This document shows, in pieces, positions 43,176 to 51,643 of a stretch of 64,000 nucleotides of DNA. Within the stretch, counting starts at the first letter, position 1; each line of letters opens with the position of its first letter. Source of the stretch: G963665185 sp963665185 (GTDB lineage: Bacteria > Desulfobacterota > Desulfovibrionia > Desulfovibrionales > Desulfovibrionaceae); NCBI GenBank assembly GCA_963665185.2, contig CAXXPO010000019.1, positions 1 to 64,000 of the forward strand, read 5' to 3'. A program made the position numbers and the translations under genes. The notes under the pieces are model-generated. The model saw nothing but the letters and a program-made list of their open reading frames with translations. It searched no databases and was not told the DNA's origin.

Positions 43176-44397
43176 AGCGAAGTGCCTCCACCGGATCCAA
43201 TTGCGAAGCTTTGCGAGCCGGATACAACGTGGTCAGAAAACACAAAAGAAAGGCGCAGACTCCGATCAACACCATATCCATGGGGTCGAGCAAAACCGGC
43301 AACGTATCCACAGGATAAACGTTTTTTGGAAGTTGAATGAATTGATATTTTTTGAGCAGCAAACTCAAAGGAATACCAATGCCATACCCCAAAAACGTTC
43401 CGGCACCACCTATGATGGTGCCTTGCAACAAAAAAATACGCTGGATGCGTTCCTTCGTTGCCCCCAATGACATAAGTATGGATATATCACGCCGCTTCTT
43501 CATGACCAACATGACCAGGGTGGTCACTATACTGAAAGAACCGACCAGAACAATCATCACAAGAATGATGAACATGGCGGTTTTTTCCAGTTTCATGGCA
43601 GCGAAAAGGTTGGTGTTCATTTCCATCCAGTTGCGCACGTAGAGTGAATGATCACTCAATTCCTTGCGTAATGTCTTGGTGATGGGTTCGGCCGCATCAA
43701 TATCATCGAGTCGAATTTCCAGCCCACTGACAAGATCGGAATTAAAACCCAACATTTTTTGCGCCGAAGCAATGGAAACATACCCTAAAGACGAATCATA
43801 CTCGTACATTCCGGTGCGAAAAATTCCGACGACTTTGAAGATTTTAACCGTAGGTGCGAATCCCGCCGAAGTTTTCTTCCCAGCGGGGGAAAGCAGATTG
43901 ACCTGTGCCCCCACAAAAAGCCCCAGCCGTTGTGCAAGCTCGGCCCCGACAAGAATGCCGGGCAAGGAACCGGTATTCGCAAGCGCGGCCAGTGAGCCTT
44001 CCTTCATGTCTTTGCCCAGGCTGAGCACGTTGGCGGCGGTATCGGGGTCTATCCCCCGCAGGACAAGGCCCTTGACGCCTCGCGGAGTGGATAGCATGAC
44101 CTCGGAGTAAACAAAGGGGGTTACCCCTGCAACACCGGGCACCTTGAGAGCCTTATCCGCAATTTCCCGGTATTCTTTGAGCGGCGAGGCAAAACTGGAA
44201 ACAATGATATGGGCGTTGATGCCCACAATCTTGTCCCGCAGATCGTGGCTGAAACCGTTCATCACTCCGATGACAACAATAAGCGAAGCCACGCCAAGAC
44301 TCACCCCCAAGACCGCGAACAAGGAGATCACGGAAATGAAGGCTTGTTTGCGCAAAGCCAGCAAATATCTAAAAGCAACAAAAAGCTCGAATCTCAT
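43168..44397 (-). CDS. lolC: Lipoprotein-releasing system permease LolC/LolE type
   Basis: A 409-residue inner-membrane protein with four transmembrane helices: one near the N-terminus (about 20-45) and three in the C-terminal third. A large periplasmic domain lies between. The start FVAFRYLLALRKQAFIS and the conserved FsxxxxxxVxxLGASxxxIxxIF-like region (here ISILMSLGATKERIQRIFL) are typical. One permease gene is present; it probably works as a homodimer (LolF-like), which I infer. I chose the ATG at 44397; the longer frame would add 19 unlikely residues. It overlaps lolD by 8 bases and ends the run that starts with lysS, 71 bases upstream. Confidence 0.9.
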   Translation of the reverse strand: MRFELFVAFRYLLALRKQAFISVISLFAVLGVSLGVASLIVVIGVMNGFSHDLRDKIVGINAHIIVSSFASPLKEYREIADKALKVPGVAGVTPFVYSEVMLSTPRGVKGLVLRGIDPDTAANVLSLGKDMKEGSLAALANTGSLPGILVGAELAQRLGLFVGAQVNLLSPAGKKTSAGFAPTVKIFKVVGIFRTGMYEYDSSLGYVSIASAQKMLGFNSDLVSGLEIRLDDIDAAEPITKTLRKELSDHSLYVRNWMEMNTNLFAAMKLEKTAMFIILVMIVLVGSFSIVTTLVMLVMKKRRDISILMSLGATKERIQRIFLLQGTIIGGAGTFLGYGIGIPLSLLLKKYQFIQLPKNVYPVDTLPVLLDPMDMVLIGVCAFLLCFLTTLYPARKASQLDPVEALRYE

Positions 44398-44468
44398 GAG
44401 CCTACATTGCGGAGGTCCGCTCGGTATGGGCGCGGAATATTCTTCCGGCGGCAAATAACAGTAAAGAG

Positions 44469-45983
44469 CTAGCCTTCCGACCGCAGCAGAGGAAAGAGAA
44501 TGACTTCCCGGATGCTGGCACTGTTGGTCAACAACATGGCCAACCGATCAATGCCGATACCCTGCCCAGCGGCAGGCGGCATTCCATATTCAAGAGCGCG
44601 GACGTAGTCCATGTCCATATAATGCGCTTCCTCGTCTCCGGCTTCCTTTTCTTCCACCTGCGCCAGAAAACGTCCTAGCTGATCCACAGGGTCGTTGAGT
44701 TCGGAAAAGGCATTGGCCATTTCTCGTCCGGCAATAAACAGCTCAAAACGGTCCGTAACGTCGGGGTTACCTTCCTTGCGACGCGAAAGCGGGGAGATGT
44801 CTGTAGGATACTCATAGATGAACGTCGGCTGAATCAATTTCGGTTCGACATACATATCAAACAGCTTGGCCTGAATTTTCCCAAGCCTGTCGCCATCATA
44901 CACCTTTTCGCCCCGTTCCTTGACATGCTTTTCCACGGCTTTGAAATCATTATAGAACTCAGGGCTGAGTCCGCCTATGACCTCCAGGCATTCATGGAAT
45001 GTATAGCGATGCCACCTGCCGGGAGTGAGGTCAATGTCACCGAAATCGAGATACGGAACAACCGAACTTCCGGTAACCCTTCTCGCACAGGACGCAAAGA
45101 GTTCTTCGGTCAGATTCATCAGATCATGGAAGTCTGCGTAGGCCCAGTAGAATTCACACATTGTGAATTCCGGGTTGTGCTGGGTGGAGATGCCTTCGTT
45201 ACGAAAGTTCCGCCCAACCTCATAGACCTTTTCAAACCCACCGACCAAAAGCCGTTTGAGGTACAATTCCGGCGCGATGCGCATGAACAAATCCATGTCC
45301 AGGGCATTGTGGTGGGTTTCGAACGGTTTAGCCGTCGCCCCTCCGGGAATAATCTGCAATGTGGGCGTCTCCACTTCCATGAAGCCCCGATCGTCAAGAA
45401 ATCTACGGATTTCACTGACTATCGCCGTGCGTGCCTGAAAAGTTTCCCGCGCTCGCGGGTTGACGATGAGATCCACATAGCGTTGCCGGTAGCGCGTTTC
45501 CACATCCTTGAGTCCATGCCATTTTTCAGGCAACGGCCGCATGGATTTGGTCAAAAGCTCAACGGAATGGGCTTTGAGGGTCAGCTCCCCGGTTTTGGTA
45601 CGGAAAAGTTCCCCCCGTACCCCCACGATGTCGCCAATGTCGAATTTGCGAAATATCCTGTAGGAGTCTGCTCCCAAGTCGCTCTTCTGAACATAGACCT
45701 GCATTTTCGCAGTCTTGTCCAAAATATGAAGGAACGTGACCTTGCCGAAGGAGCGCAATGCCATGATCCGGCCGGCAACGCAGAACTTCTCTTCGAGTTG
45801 TTCAAGCTGTTCGTCGCTGGCTGAATCATGCGCGGAAAGAATACTTTCTATGTCCGTGTCTTTGCGGAAGGTGTTGGGGAAAAGGTGGACACCCTCATCA
45901 AGGATACCGACGGCCTTTTCCACACGACTCTTCAGAACTTCGTTAAGTTCATCTTTGGCATCCAAAAACTCGAGCATGGGCAT
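44469..45983 (-). CDS. lysS: Lysyl-tRNA synthetase, class II
   Basis: A 504-residue synthetase that charges tRNA-Lys. The N-terminal OB-fold anticodon-binding domain (about 25-140) is followed by the class II core with motif 1 around FLDDRGFMEVETPTL, motif 2 at FRNEGISTQHNPEFT and motif 3 at GIGIDRLAMLLT. The start is uncertain: the reading frame runs up to 46103, but the 504-residue version at 45983 matches the length of the Escherichia coli enzyme. No strong ribosome site is seen at either start. The Lol-Bam-Lpx genes follow on the same strand. Confidence 0.93.
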   Translation of the reverse strand: MPMLEFLDAKDELNEVLKSRVEKAVGILDEGVHLFPNTFRKDTDIESILSAHDSASDEQLEQLEEKFCVAGRIMALRSFGKVTFLHILDKTAKMQVYVQKSDLGADSYRIFRKFDIGDIVGVRGELFRTKTGELTLKAHSVELLTKSMRPLPEKWHGLKDVETRYRQRYVDLIVNPRARETFQARTAIVSEIRRFLDDRGFMEVETPTLQIIPGGATAKPFETHHNALDMDLFMRIAPELYLKRLLVGGFEKVYEVGRNFRNEGISTQHNPEFTMCEFYWAYADFHDLMNLTEELFASCARRVTGSSVVPYLDFGDIDLTPGRWHRYTFHECLEVIGGLSPEFYNDFKAVEKHVKERGEKVYDGDRLGKIQAKLFDMYVEPKLIQPTFIYEYPTDISPLSRRKEGNPDVTDRFELFIAGREMANAFSELNDPVDQLGRFLAQVEEKEAGDEEAHYMDMDYVRALEYGMPPAAGQGIGIDRLAMLLTNSASIREVILFPLLRSEG

Positions 45984-46198
45984 GAATCTGGCCACATGTT
46001 CGGATCTGGTCCTAAGCTTGATTTTGCTTTTTGCTTTTTCTGTCTGGCTCAATGTAACAAGTCCCATTTTTCCAAAATATAAAGAAAACCTTGAACCCGC
46101 CATGCGTATGCGAATTCACGGTTTGCGTCAAGAAATCAGGTCCAGAAGCACTCCATGTGCGTTCCATCAATTTTTTTTCGAAAACCTTGCTTTTTCGC

Positions 46199-46227
46199 TT
46201 GACGGGCAAGCCGCGAATAGCTAGAAG
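46199..46227 (+). promoter_or_regulatory. Promoter of the tRNA-Asn gene
   Basis: TTGACG at 46199-46204 and TAGAAG at 46222-46227 are separated by 17 bases. The expected start of transcription lies about 25 bases before the tRNA. Confidence 0.55.
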
Positions 46228-46258
46228 CTCTTCCGCGTCAACGAAAAGAAGATGTCGA

Positions 46259-46334
46259 TCCCCGGTAGCTCAATCGGCAGAGCGGATGACTGTTAATCAT
46301 TAGGTTGGGTGTTCGAGTCACCCCCGGGGAGCCA
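46259..46334 (+). tRNA. tRNA-Asn (GTT)
   Basis: A 76-base cloverleaf with encoded CCA at 46332-46334. The acceptor arm pairs TCCCCGG (46259-46265) with CCGGGGA (46324-46330), and the discriminator is G. The T loop has the GTTCGAGT form, and the anticodon in the loop CTGTTAA reads GTT, for Asn codons AAC/AAT. A promoter precedes it and an intrinsic terminator follows at 46343. asnS lies 2.6 kb away on the other strand. Confidence 0.97.
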
Positions 46335-46342
46335 CGAAAATC

Positions 46343-46377
46343 AAGGGTTCAGCTTTTTTCAAGCTGAACCCTTTTTC
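46343..46377 (+). terminator. Intrinsic terminator after tRNA-Asn
   Basis: AAGGGTTCAGCTT at 46343-46355 is complementary to AAGCTGAACCCTT at 46361-46373, followed by TTT and TTCG. On the minus strand the same hairpin can end the hydrolase transcript. Confidence 0.85.
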
Positions 46378-46426
46378 GTGTATGCAATATGCTTGCCCCG
46401 ACGTGATTCCAATGAGCCGCTGTATT

Positions 46427-47527
46427 TTACTGGCTCCGAAGTGTATTTTCACCAACCTTTTCCCGGAACCACTCCACTGCATACGCCTGCGCCTCTTCGG
46501 CCATGTCCGCTATCCAGAATCCGATGTGGGAACCTTTGCGTATGGTATACAGCTCTGCTCCCGTGATTGCTTCTTTGGCGTACTCGGCATGGAAAAATGG
46601 GACATCGTTGTCCGCATCGCCATGAAAAATCAATACCGGACAGACGATTTTATCCAAAACCATCTTGTCCAGTCCCCCAAGGCAGTTCAAATCGTTCTCC
46701 ACGCCCAGCTTGCGCTCCTCCCACCTGTCGCTCATGGTTTTTGTCATCACCTGCACAAAGCCAAGCTTGTTTGGCGTCGACACCACATGTTCGGTCCGTT
46801 CCGCCAGATCGCGCCCAGCCAACGTACTTTCCGTCTTGAGAAATTCCCGGACCATTGTTTTGGGAAAATGACGCATAAGCCAATCCATGAACCAAAGTCC
46901 TGGTTTGCTGAGATACATGGCCTCTTCGGTTTTGCTCAATTCATTCCCTTTGGTATATTTAAGCGAAACCGAATCTATCTCCAGCAAGGCAGCGACCATC
47001 TCCGGATGGTTTTGGGCCAACGCATAGGAAGGCGGCCCACCGGCGGACGCCCCAACCACCAAGACCGTCTCCAGTCCCAGAGCTTCGACCAATGCGGCGA
47101 GAATTTCGGCCTGTCCATCAGGTGACGTGGCCTTCCCCAACGGAGTTCCTAAATATCCAGGCCTGGAAGGCGCTATGACTTTAAATCCGTTTTTACGAAA
47201 ACACTCTGCCACTGCCAGCCCCTGATCGTATCCTCCAGGTCCTCCGTGCACGGAAAGCACGGCCGGCCCTTCGCCTCGGATGGCATACTCCACCGGCCCC
47301 ATCCTGGTCTGAATGATCCGGGAAGGATTTTCCAGACAGGCCTGATAGTCTTCCGCCAAAATTTTTTTGTATGCCCCCATATGCTCCCCCTCCCTGGCTA
47401 ACGTCTCAAAAATTTTATTTTTTATATCTACTTTTTGCCGCGTGTTCCAGCATATGGTTGCCATACCGATAAAAATAAGTGACGCATACGCCCATTTGCG
47501 GCCCCAGCTCAACCGGCTGCCCTGCAC
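46427..47527 (-). CDS. Membrane-anchored alpha/beta hydrolase
   Basis: A 366-residue hydrolase with one N-terminal hydrophobic helix (about 11-27), which probably anchors it with the enzyme domain outside the cytoplasm. The oxyanion loop is VHGGPGGYD, the nucleophile Ser lies in VGASAGGPP near residue 161, the acid may be in FHGDADNDVP, and the His is in RKGSHIGF. The HGGPGGYD phrase is that of the proline iminopeptidase/haloperoxidase branch. The substrate is unknown. It begins nine bases after a LysR regulator gene on the same strand, so the pair is one operon. Confidence 0.75.
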   Translation of the reverse strand: MQGSRLSWGRKWAYASLIFIGMATICWNTRQKVDIKNKIFETLAREGEHMGAYKKILAEDYQACLENPSRIIQTRMGPVEYAIRGEGPAVLSVHGGPGGYDQGLAVAECFRKNGFKVIAPSRPGYLGTPLGKATSPDGQAEILAALVEALGLETVLVVGASAGGPPSYALAQNHPEMVAALLEIDSVSLKYTKGNELSKTEEAMYLSKPGLWFMDWLMRHFPKTMVREFLKTESTLAGRDLAERTEHVVSTPNKLGFVQVMTKTMSDRWEERKLGVENDLNCLGGLDKMVLDKIVCPVLIFHGDADNDVPFFHAEYAKEAITGAELYTIRKGSHIGFWIADMAEEAQAYAVEWFREKVGENTLRSQ

Positions 47528-47536
47528 GCTCCGTTC

Positions 47537-48433
47537 TTACATCCCACGAACATTCGAACCAATAAGCTCCACAAAAAAACGAAGTTCCGGTACTTCAGAA
47601 AAAGTATGGACGGCTGCCAGTTCGACATCCGGCAACTTCGTTTCCAAAGTATGCAGCGGTTTGTAGACAACACCTGTGTGCGGTGAGCCGGCCATGGATT
47701 GCGGAACGAATCCCACTCCCACTCCTGCCGCAACCAATGCGACCAGAGTATGCTTACTGAGTGCTTCCTGGGTAAATCGAGGCACAACGCCTGCCGCACG
47801 GAATGCGGACATGAACGAATCATATAAGGATGGATGGGTTTTCCGCGGAAAAAAGATAACAGGATGTTTGCACATTTCAACCAAAGTAATGGAATCCTGC
47901 CCCGCAAATGGAGAATTGGCTGGCAGGGCGACAACATATGGTTCGCGTTGGTAGATCAAAGACTGGAATCCGCGGAGGTCCTGGTCGAAATAACGGATGC
48001 AGGCGATATCCAGCCGCCGGGTTGCCAGCATTTCCAAAAGCCGGGCAGAACCGGCCTCATGCAGTTGCAGATGGATTTGAGGTCGTTTATTTCTGTATTC
48101 CCTTATTACCTCCGGCAATGGCCCGTCCATGGCTGGAGCTATGAACCCCACACGCAATTCCCCTTCCATTCCCTCGTCAACCAGACGAGCGCGCTGTCCC
48201 GCCCTTTCCAGGTGCGCCAGAATATCCCTTGCTTCTTCCAAGTAAGCATGTCCTGCCTTGGTAAGTTCCACACGGCGATTGGTGCGCTCAAAAAGGCGGA
48301 CCTCGAGATCCTCCTCCAATCGGCGGATCTGCTGACTCAAGGGCGGCTGTGCCATGTGCAGCCGGCTGGCTGCTCTGCCAAAGTGGAGCTCTTCGGCCAC
48401 AGCCACAAAATACATCAATCTGCGGAACTCCAT
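47537..48433 (-). CDS. LysR-type transcriptional regulator
   Basis: A 298-residue regulator. The N-terminal winged helix-turn-helix is typical (LHFGRAASRLHMAQPPLSQQ at about 17-36) and a periplasmic-binding-like effector domain covers about 90-295. The closest style is the HcaR/CbnR/BenM group with the RLHMAQPPLSQQIRRLE signature. The ATG at 48433 follows GGAGAGATATCAC. Divergently upstream lies a decayed carboxymuconolactone-decarboxylase gene, with a LysR-type box between them at 48463-48477. The effector is unknown, though an aromatic compound would fit the group. Confidence 0.9.
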   Translation of the reverse strand: MEFRRLMYFVAVAEELHFGRAASRLHMAQPPLSQQIRRLEEDLEVRLFERTNRRVELTKAGHAYLEEARDILAHLERAGQRARLVDEGMEGELRVGFIAPAMDGPLPEVIREYRNKRPQIHLQLHEAGSARLLEMLATRRLDIACIRYFDQDLRGFQSLIYQREPYVVALPANSPFAGQDSITLVEMCKHPVIFFPRKTHPSLYDSFMSAFRAAGVVPRFTQEALSKHTLVALVAAGVGVGFVPQSMAGSPHTGVVYKPLHTLETKLPDVELAAVHTFSEVPELRFFVELIGSNVRGM

Positions 48434-48462
48434 GTGATATCTCTCCGATATTATTTGCAATC

Positions 48463-48477
48463 TATAACAATATTATA
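48463..48477. promoter_or_regulatory. LysR-type operator (T-N11-A palindrome)
   Basis: TATAA-CAATA-TTATA is a perfect 5-5-5 inverted repeat that fits the T-N11-A rule for LysR-family binding sites. It lies 30 bases before the regulator start and 92 before the divergent pseudogene. Confidence 0.55.
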
Positions 48478-48568
48478 CTTATCACAGAGGGGGATGTACA
48501 TAACGGAAAAATCGTTAGGAAGAAAAACAACAATAACCACGGAATTATGCGCTATCATCCTATAAAAT

Positions 48569-48947
48569 ATGAAGATCTCCAGCAGGGAAACGGGCGACAG
48601 CATCGTTGAAAAATTGTCGTGCAAATTCCCCGATTCAGATGGCGATATTTCTGAACGCAACCGCCTGAATCTAAAGTCCAAAGAAATTGCAATCCTAAGC
48701 GCACCCATAGCGACTGGAGGTGTGGGCGGTCCACTGACGTTCCACATCAATGCGGCAACGAATGTGGGATGCGGTCGGGAAGAAATTGTGGAACTTGCTA
48801 TTCGGATGGGGAGGGGGAGGTCTCCTCAAGACAATTCACGCAGCCACAATCGCGGACCAGGTTTCGGCCAAATCAAGCACGTCAGCTCTGCTGGTCAAAC
48901 GCGTAGCAGCCAAAAAAGGCCGGGAGAATAACTTCTCCCGGCCTTAG
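48569..48947 (+). pseudogene. Decayed carboxymuconolactone-decarboxylase-family gene
   Basis: The first frame contains LNLKSKEIAILSAPIATGG and then FHINAATNVGCGREEIVEL, which match the family core (LDLKTRE, then HINAALNVG-x-TREEIVEV). The frame then breaks: in the G-rich tract at 48809-48826 the continuation switches to the +1 frame, where GGLLKTIHAATIADQV resembles the usual AGFPxALNAxxxAKEV end. The N-terminal part is also shortened relative to the family (about 20 residues missing). The family's Cys pair is incomplete. The divergent LysR regulator was perhaps its controller. Confidence 0.6.
48911..48944 (-). terminator. Intrinsic terminator for asnS
   Basis: A perfect 13-bp stem (48915-48927 with 48932-48944) with a four-base loop; on the minus strand it is followed by TTTTTT (48911-48916 on the plus strand as A). 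It lies 29 bases past the asnS stop. Confidence 0.85.
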
Positions 48948-48973
48948 CGCACAAACAGCACTCCGCTTCAAGC

Positions 48974-50347
48974 TTAAAAATCCAAACTCTTGGGAGTTCT
49001 GGGATAAGGTATGACGTCGCGTATGTTTGTAATGCCGGTGAGCATCATGAGCAACCGTTCAAAACCCAGTCCAAAACCGGAATGCGGGGCAGTTCCGAAA
49101 CGACGCAGGTCCAGATACCACCAATAGTCGTCACGGTGCAGACCGAGTTCACCGATGCGACGCTCCAATACGTCCAGACGTTCTTCGCGCTGAGACCCAC
49201 CAATGATTTCTCCAATGCGGGGAACAAGCACATCCATGGCGGCAACCGTTTTTTCATCGTCGTTCAGACGCATGTAAAAAGCCTTGATATCCTTGGGATA
49301 GTCATAAACGATAACGGGCTTCTTGAACAACTGTTCGCTGAGAAAACGTTCATGTTCGGTTTGCAGGTCCATTCCCCATTCCACCGGGAAATCAAAGGTG
49401 TGCTTGGTCTTTTGCAGAAGTCCGATGGCTTCGGTGTAGGACACTCGTTCAAAAGGATTGTTAAGGATGTTGTCCAAAGTTTGTTCCAAAGTCTTGTCCA
49501 CCCACTGGGCGAACAATTCCATGTCGTCGGCGCAATGCTCGCGCACATGGCTTATGACGTATTTGAGCAGTTCTTCGCCCAATTGCATGTTGTCTTCAAG
49601 ATCGAAAAACGCGGCTTCTGGCTCAATCATCCAGAATTCGGCGGCGTGCCGCGCAGTGTTGGAATTTTCCGCCCGGAATGTAGGCCCGAATGTGTACACC
49701 CTTCCATGGGAAAGAGCATAGGTTTCGGCGGAAAGTTGACCAGACACAGTCAGGTTGGCCTCCTTGCCAAAAAAATCCTCGGCATCCGGATCCTTGGGCA
49801 GCGGCTTGTGCAAATCCAAGGTGGTGACACGGAACATTTCTCCAGCACCTTCGCAATCCGATCCGGTCAGAATGGGCGAATGCAGATTGTAAAACCCGTT
49901 GTTATGAAAAAAATTGTGAACCGCCCGTGCTGTTTCGGAGCGAATGCGGAACATGGCCCCGTATTTATTGGTCCGTCCTCGCAAATGGGCAATGGAACGC
50001 AAGAATTCGTCGGAATGGCGCTTCTTCTGAAGCGGATACTCTTCGGGTGCGGCACCGATAAGCTTTACGGAAGTCGCCTTAACCTCCCACTTTTGTCCCT
50101 TGCCGGGAGATTCCACAAGGTCGCCGACAATTTCGGCGGCTGCCCCAGTGGCAAAAGAACTGATTTCCTCGTAGCCTGGAATCCCCGCATCCACCACTAT
50201 CTGAATTCCCTTGAGGCTAGAGCCGTCGTTGATCTCCACAAAGGAGAATTCCTTGCTGTCGCGCCGGGTACGCACCCATCCTTGAATGGTCACACCCATT
50301 TGGGGAGCACTCGCCTCAAGTGCTGCTTTTACCCGAATTTTGTGCAT
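48974..50347 (-). CDS. asnS: Asparaginyl-tRNA synthetase
   Basis: A 457-residue class II synthetase that charges tRNA-Asn directly. The OB-fold anticodon domain (about 1-120) contains VTIQGWVRTRRDSK, the class II motifs follow (motif 2 region FRAENSNTARHAAEFWMIEPE, in two parts), and the C-terminal phrase RDVIPYPRTP is diagnostic for AsnRS. The ATG at 50347 follows GGAGCGGAAA; the longer frame adds 17 residues without homology. An asparaginase gene lies just upstream on the same strand. Confidence 0.95.
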   Translation of the reverse strand: MHKIRVKAALEASAPQMGVTIQGWVRTRRDSKEFSFVEINDGSSLKGIQIVVDAGIPGYEEISSFATGAAAEIVGDLVESPGKGQKWEVKATSVKLIGAAPEEYPLQKKRHSDEFLRSIAHLRGRTNKYGAMFRIRSETARAVHNFFHNNGFYNLHSPILTGSDCEGAGEMFRVTTLDLHKPLPKDPDAEDFFGKEANLTVSGQLSAETYALSHGRVYTFGPTFRAENSNTARHAAEFWMIEPEAAFFDLEDNMQLGEELLKYVISHVREHCADDMELFAQWVDKTLEQTLDNILNNPFERVSYTEAIGLLQKTKHTFDFPVEWGMDLQTEHERFLSEQLFKKPVIVYDYPKDIKAFYMRLNDDEKTVAAMDVLVPRIGEIIGGSQREERLDVLERRIGELGLHRDDYWWYLDLRRFGTAPHSGFGLGFERLLMMLTGITNIRDVIPYPRTPKSLDF

Positions 50348-50423
50348 TTTCCGCTCCTTGCAGTCAGAATTGTACTTTGCCTGTACACTTGCGTGCATTG
50401 AGATCCATCAGGCCCGTTGAAAA

Positions 50424-51422
50424 TTATGCAACGGTTCCTTCAAAAAGGTGACGTATGGCGGTTTTGTCCAATCCCTTCCCAAGCGCGGTCATCAGCAGAA
50501 TGCGAGCCTTTTGCGCGGGCATGTCACCGCCCATGATCACACCATGCCGTTTCAGGTCAGCCGCCCCGCCGGGATAACCATAGATGGGCCAGACCCCGCC
50601 TTCGATGCATCGCGAGGTCAACACCACAATAACGCCTTCAGCCACGGCGCGAGACAAGGAGTCCTGCACACCCAATGGAACATTGCCTGCCCCGAATCCT
50701 TGCACGACCAGCCCCCTGGCTCCATTTTCCAGGGCACTGGCAATGAAATGTCCATCCATGCCCGGACAAAAAGATATCAAATCAACTTGCGATTCTATCT
50801 GATCGGTCGGACAGAGAAAACGACGCACCGGACAACGTCGGATATGAACTTTCTCGCCCACGATCAGCCCCACCGGGCCGGCTCCAGGAGCATCAAAAGA
50901 ATTGATGTTCATGGAATGGATTTTCGTAACCTCGCCTGCTGCAAAAAAACGGTCCGCCATGCTTACCAGCACCCCCATGTTTAAAGGCATGGAGCTGACA
51001 CAGGCAAGAATGGCAGAGCGTAAATTTCGGATGCCGTCATACCCTGGCTCGCCAAAACTGCGCATGGCCCCGGTAAAGACCACGGGCTTGTCCGACCGCA
51101 GGATAACATCGGCCATGAATGCGCTTTCTTCCATGACATCGGTGCCATGGGTCACGACCACACCGCAAATTGCTGGATCTTCAAGAACCGTCTCCACATC
51201 ACGGGCCAGCCTGAACATCAGTTCCGGGGTCATGTGCGGACTTGGCAGATCGGACCATGGGTAAGGACGAAGGCTTATGTCTGCAGAAAATTCTCCCAGA
51301 TCAGCCATGAGCTGTTGCAGGTCTATGGCCGGAACGACACTGCCCTCTTCTCCCTGGGCACGCATGCCTATGGTCCCGCCGGTGAAAAATACCGCTACCT
51401 GTTTAGTGATGTGCTCTGCCAT
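50424..51422 (-). CDS. ansA: L-asparaginase (type I-like)
   Basis: A 332-residue hydrolase that converts asparagine to aspartate and ammonia. The first catalytic threonine lies in FFTGGTIGM near residue 14 and the second in VVTHGTDVMEESA (about residue 95), followed by the helper Lys-containing region. There is no signal peptide, so it is cytoplasmic, in line with type I enzymes. I chose the ATG at 51422; the upstream frame is unsupported. It is 76 bases upstream of asnS on the same strand: both use asparagine, so the pair may adjust its use between protein synthesis and catabolism, which is an inference. Confidence 0.9.
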   Translation of the reverse strand: MAEHITKQVAVFFTGGTIGMRAQGEEGSVVPAIDLQQLMADLGEFSADISLRPYPWSDLPSPHMTPELMFRLARDVETVLEDPAICGVVVTHGTDVMEESAFMADVILRSDKPVVFTGAMRSFGEPGYDGIRNLRSAILACVSSMPLNMGVLVSMADRFFAAGEVTKIHSMNINSFDAPGAGPVGLIVGEKVHIRRCPVRRFLCPTDQIESQVDLISFCPGMDGHFIASALENGARGLVVQGFGAGNVPLGVQDSLSRAVAEGVIVVLTSRCIEGGVWPIYGYPGGAADLKRHGVIMGGDMPAQKARILLMTALGKGLDKTAIRHLFEGTVA

Positions 51423-51643
51423 GCCGCATCCTTTGCTGGCTGTTTTTCTGGCGGTGGTATACCAGGGGCATACCTCAGTCAACAAGCAACGAATTGTCGG
51501 CAATACTGGCGGACAGTCCCCCGTCCCCCTCCGGAGCTTCCCGTAAGCCGGCAAAAGGCCACGTTGGCCTCCACAGGTTGCGCCGAATGCGCTTTGAAGG
51601 TATCAGCCTGTTACGCAACAAACCCTCGAAGCAAGGACTCGCT

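Noticed and set aside
49082..50401. 439-residue open frame antisense to asnS
   Set aside because: It is a shadow of the asnS codon pattern; asnS has all family motifs.
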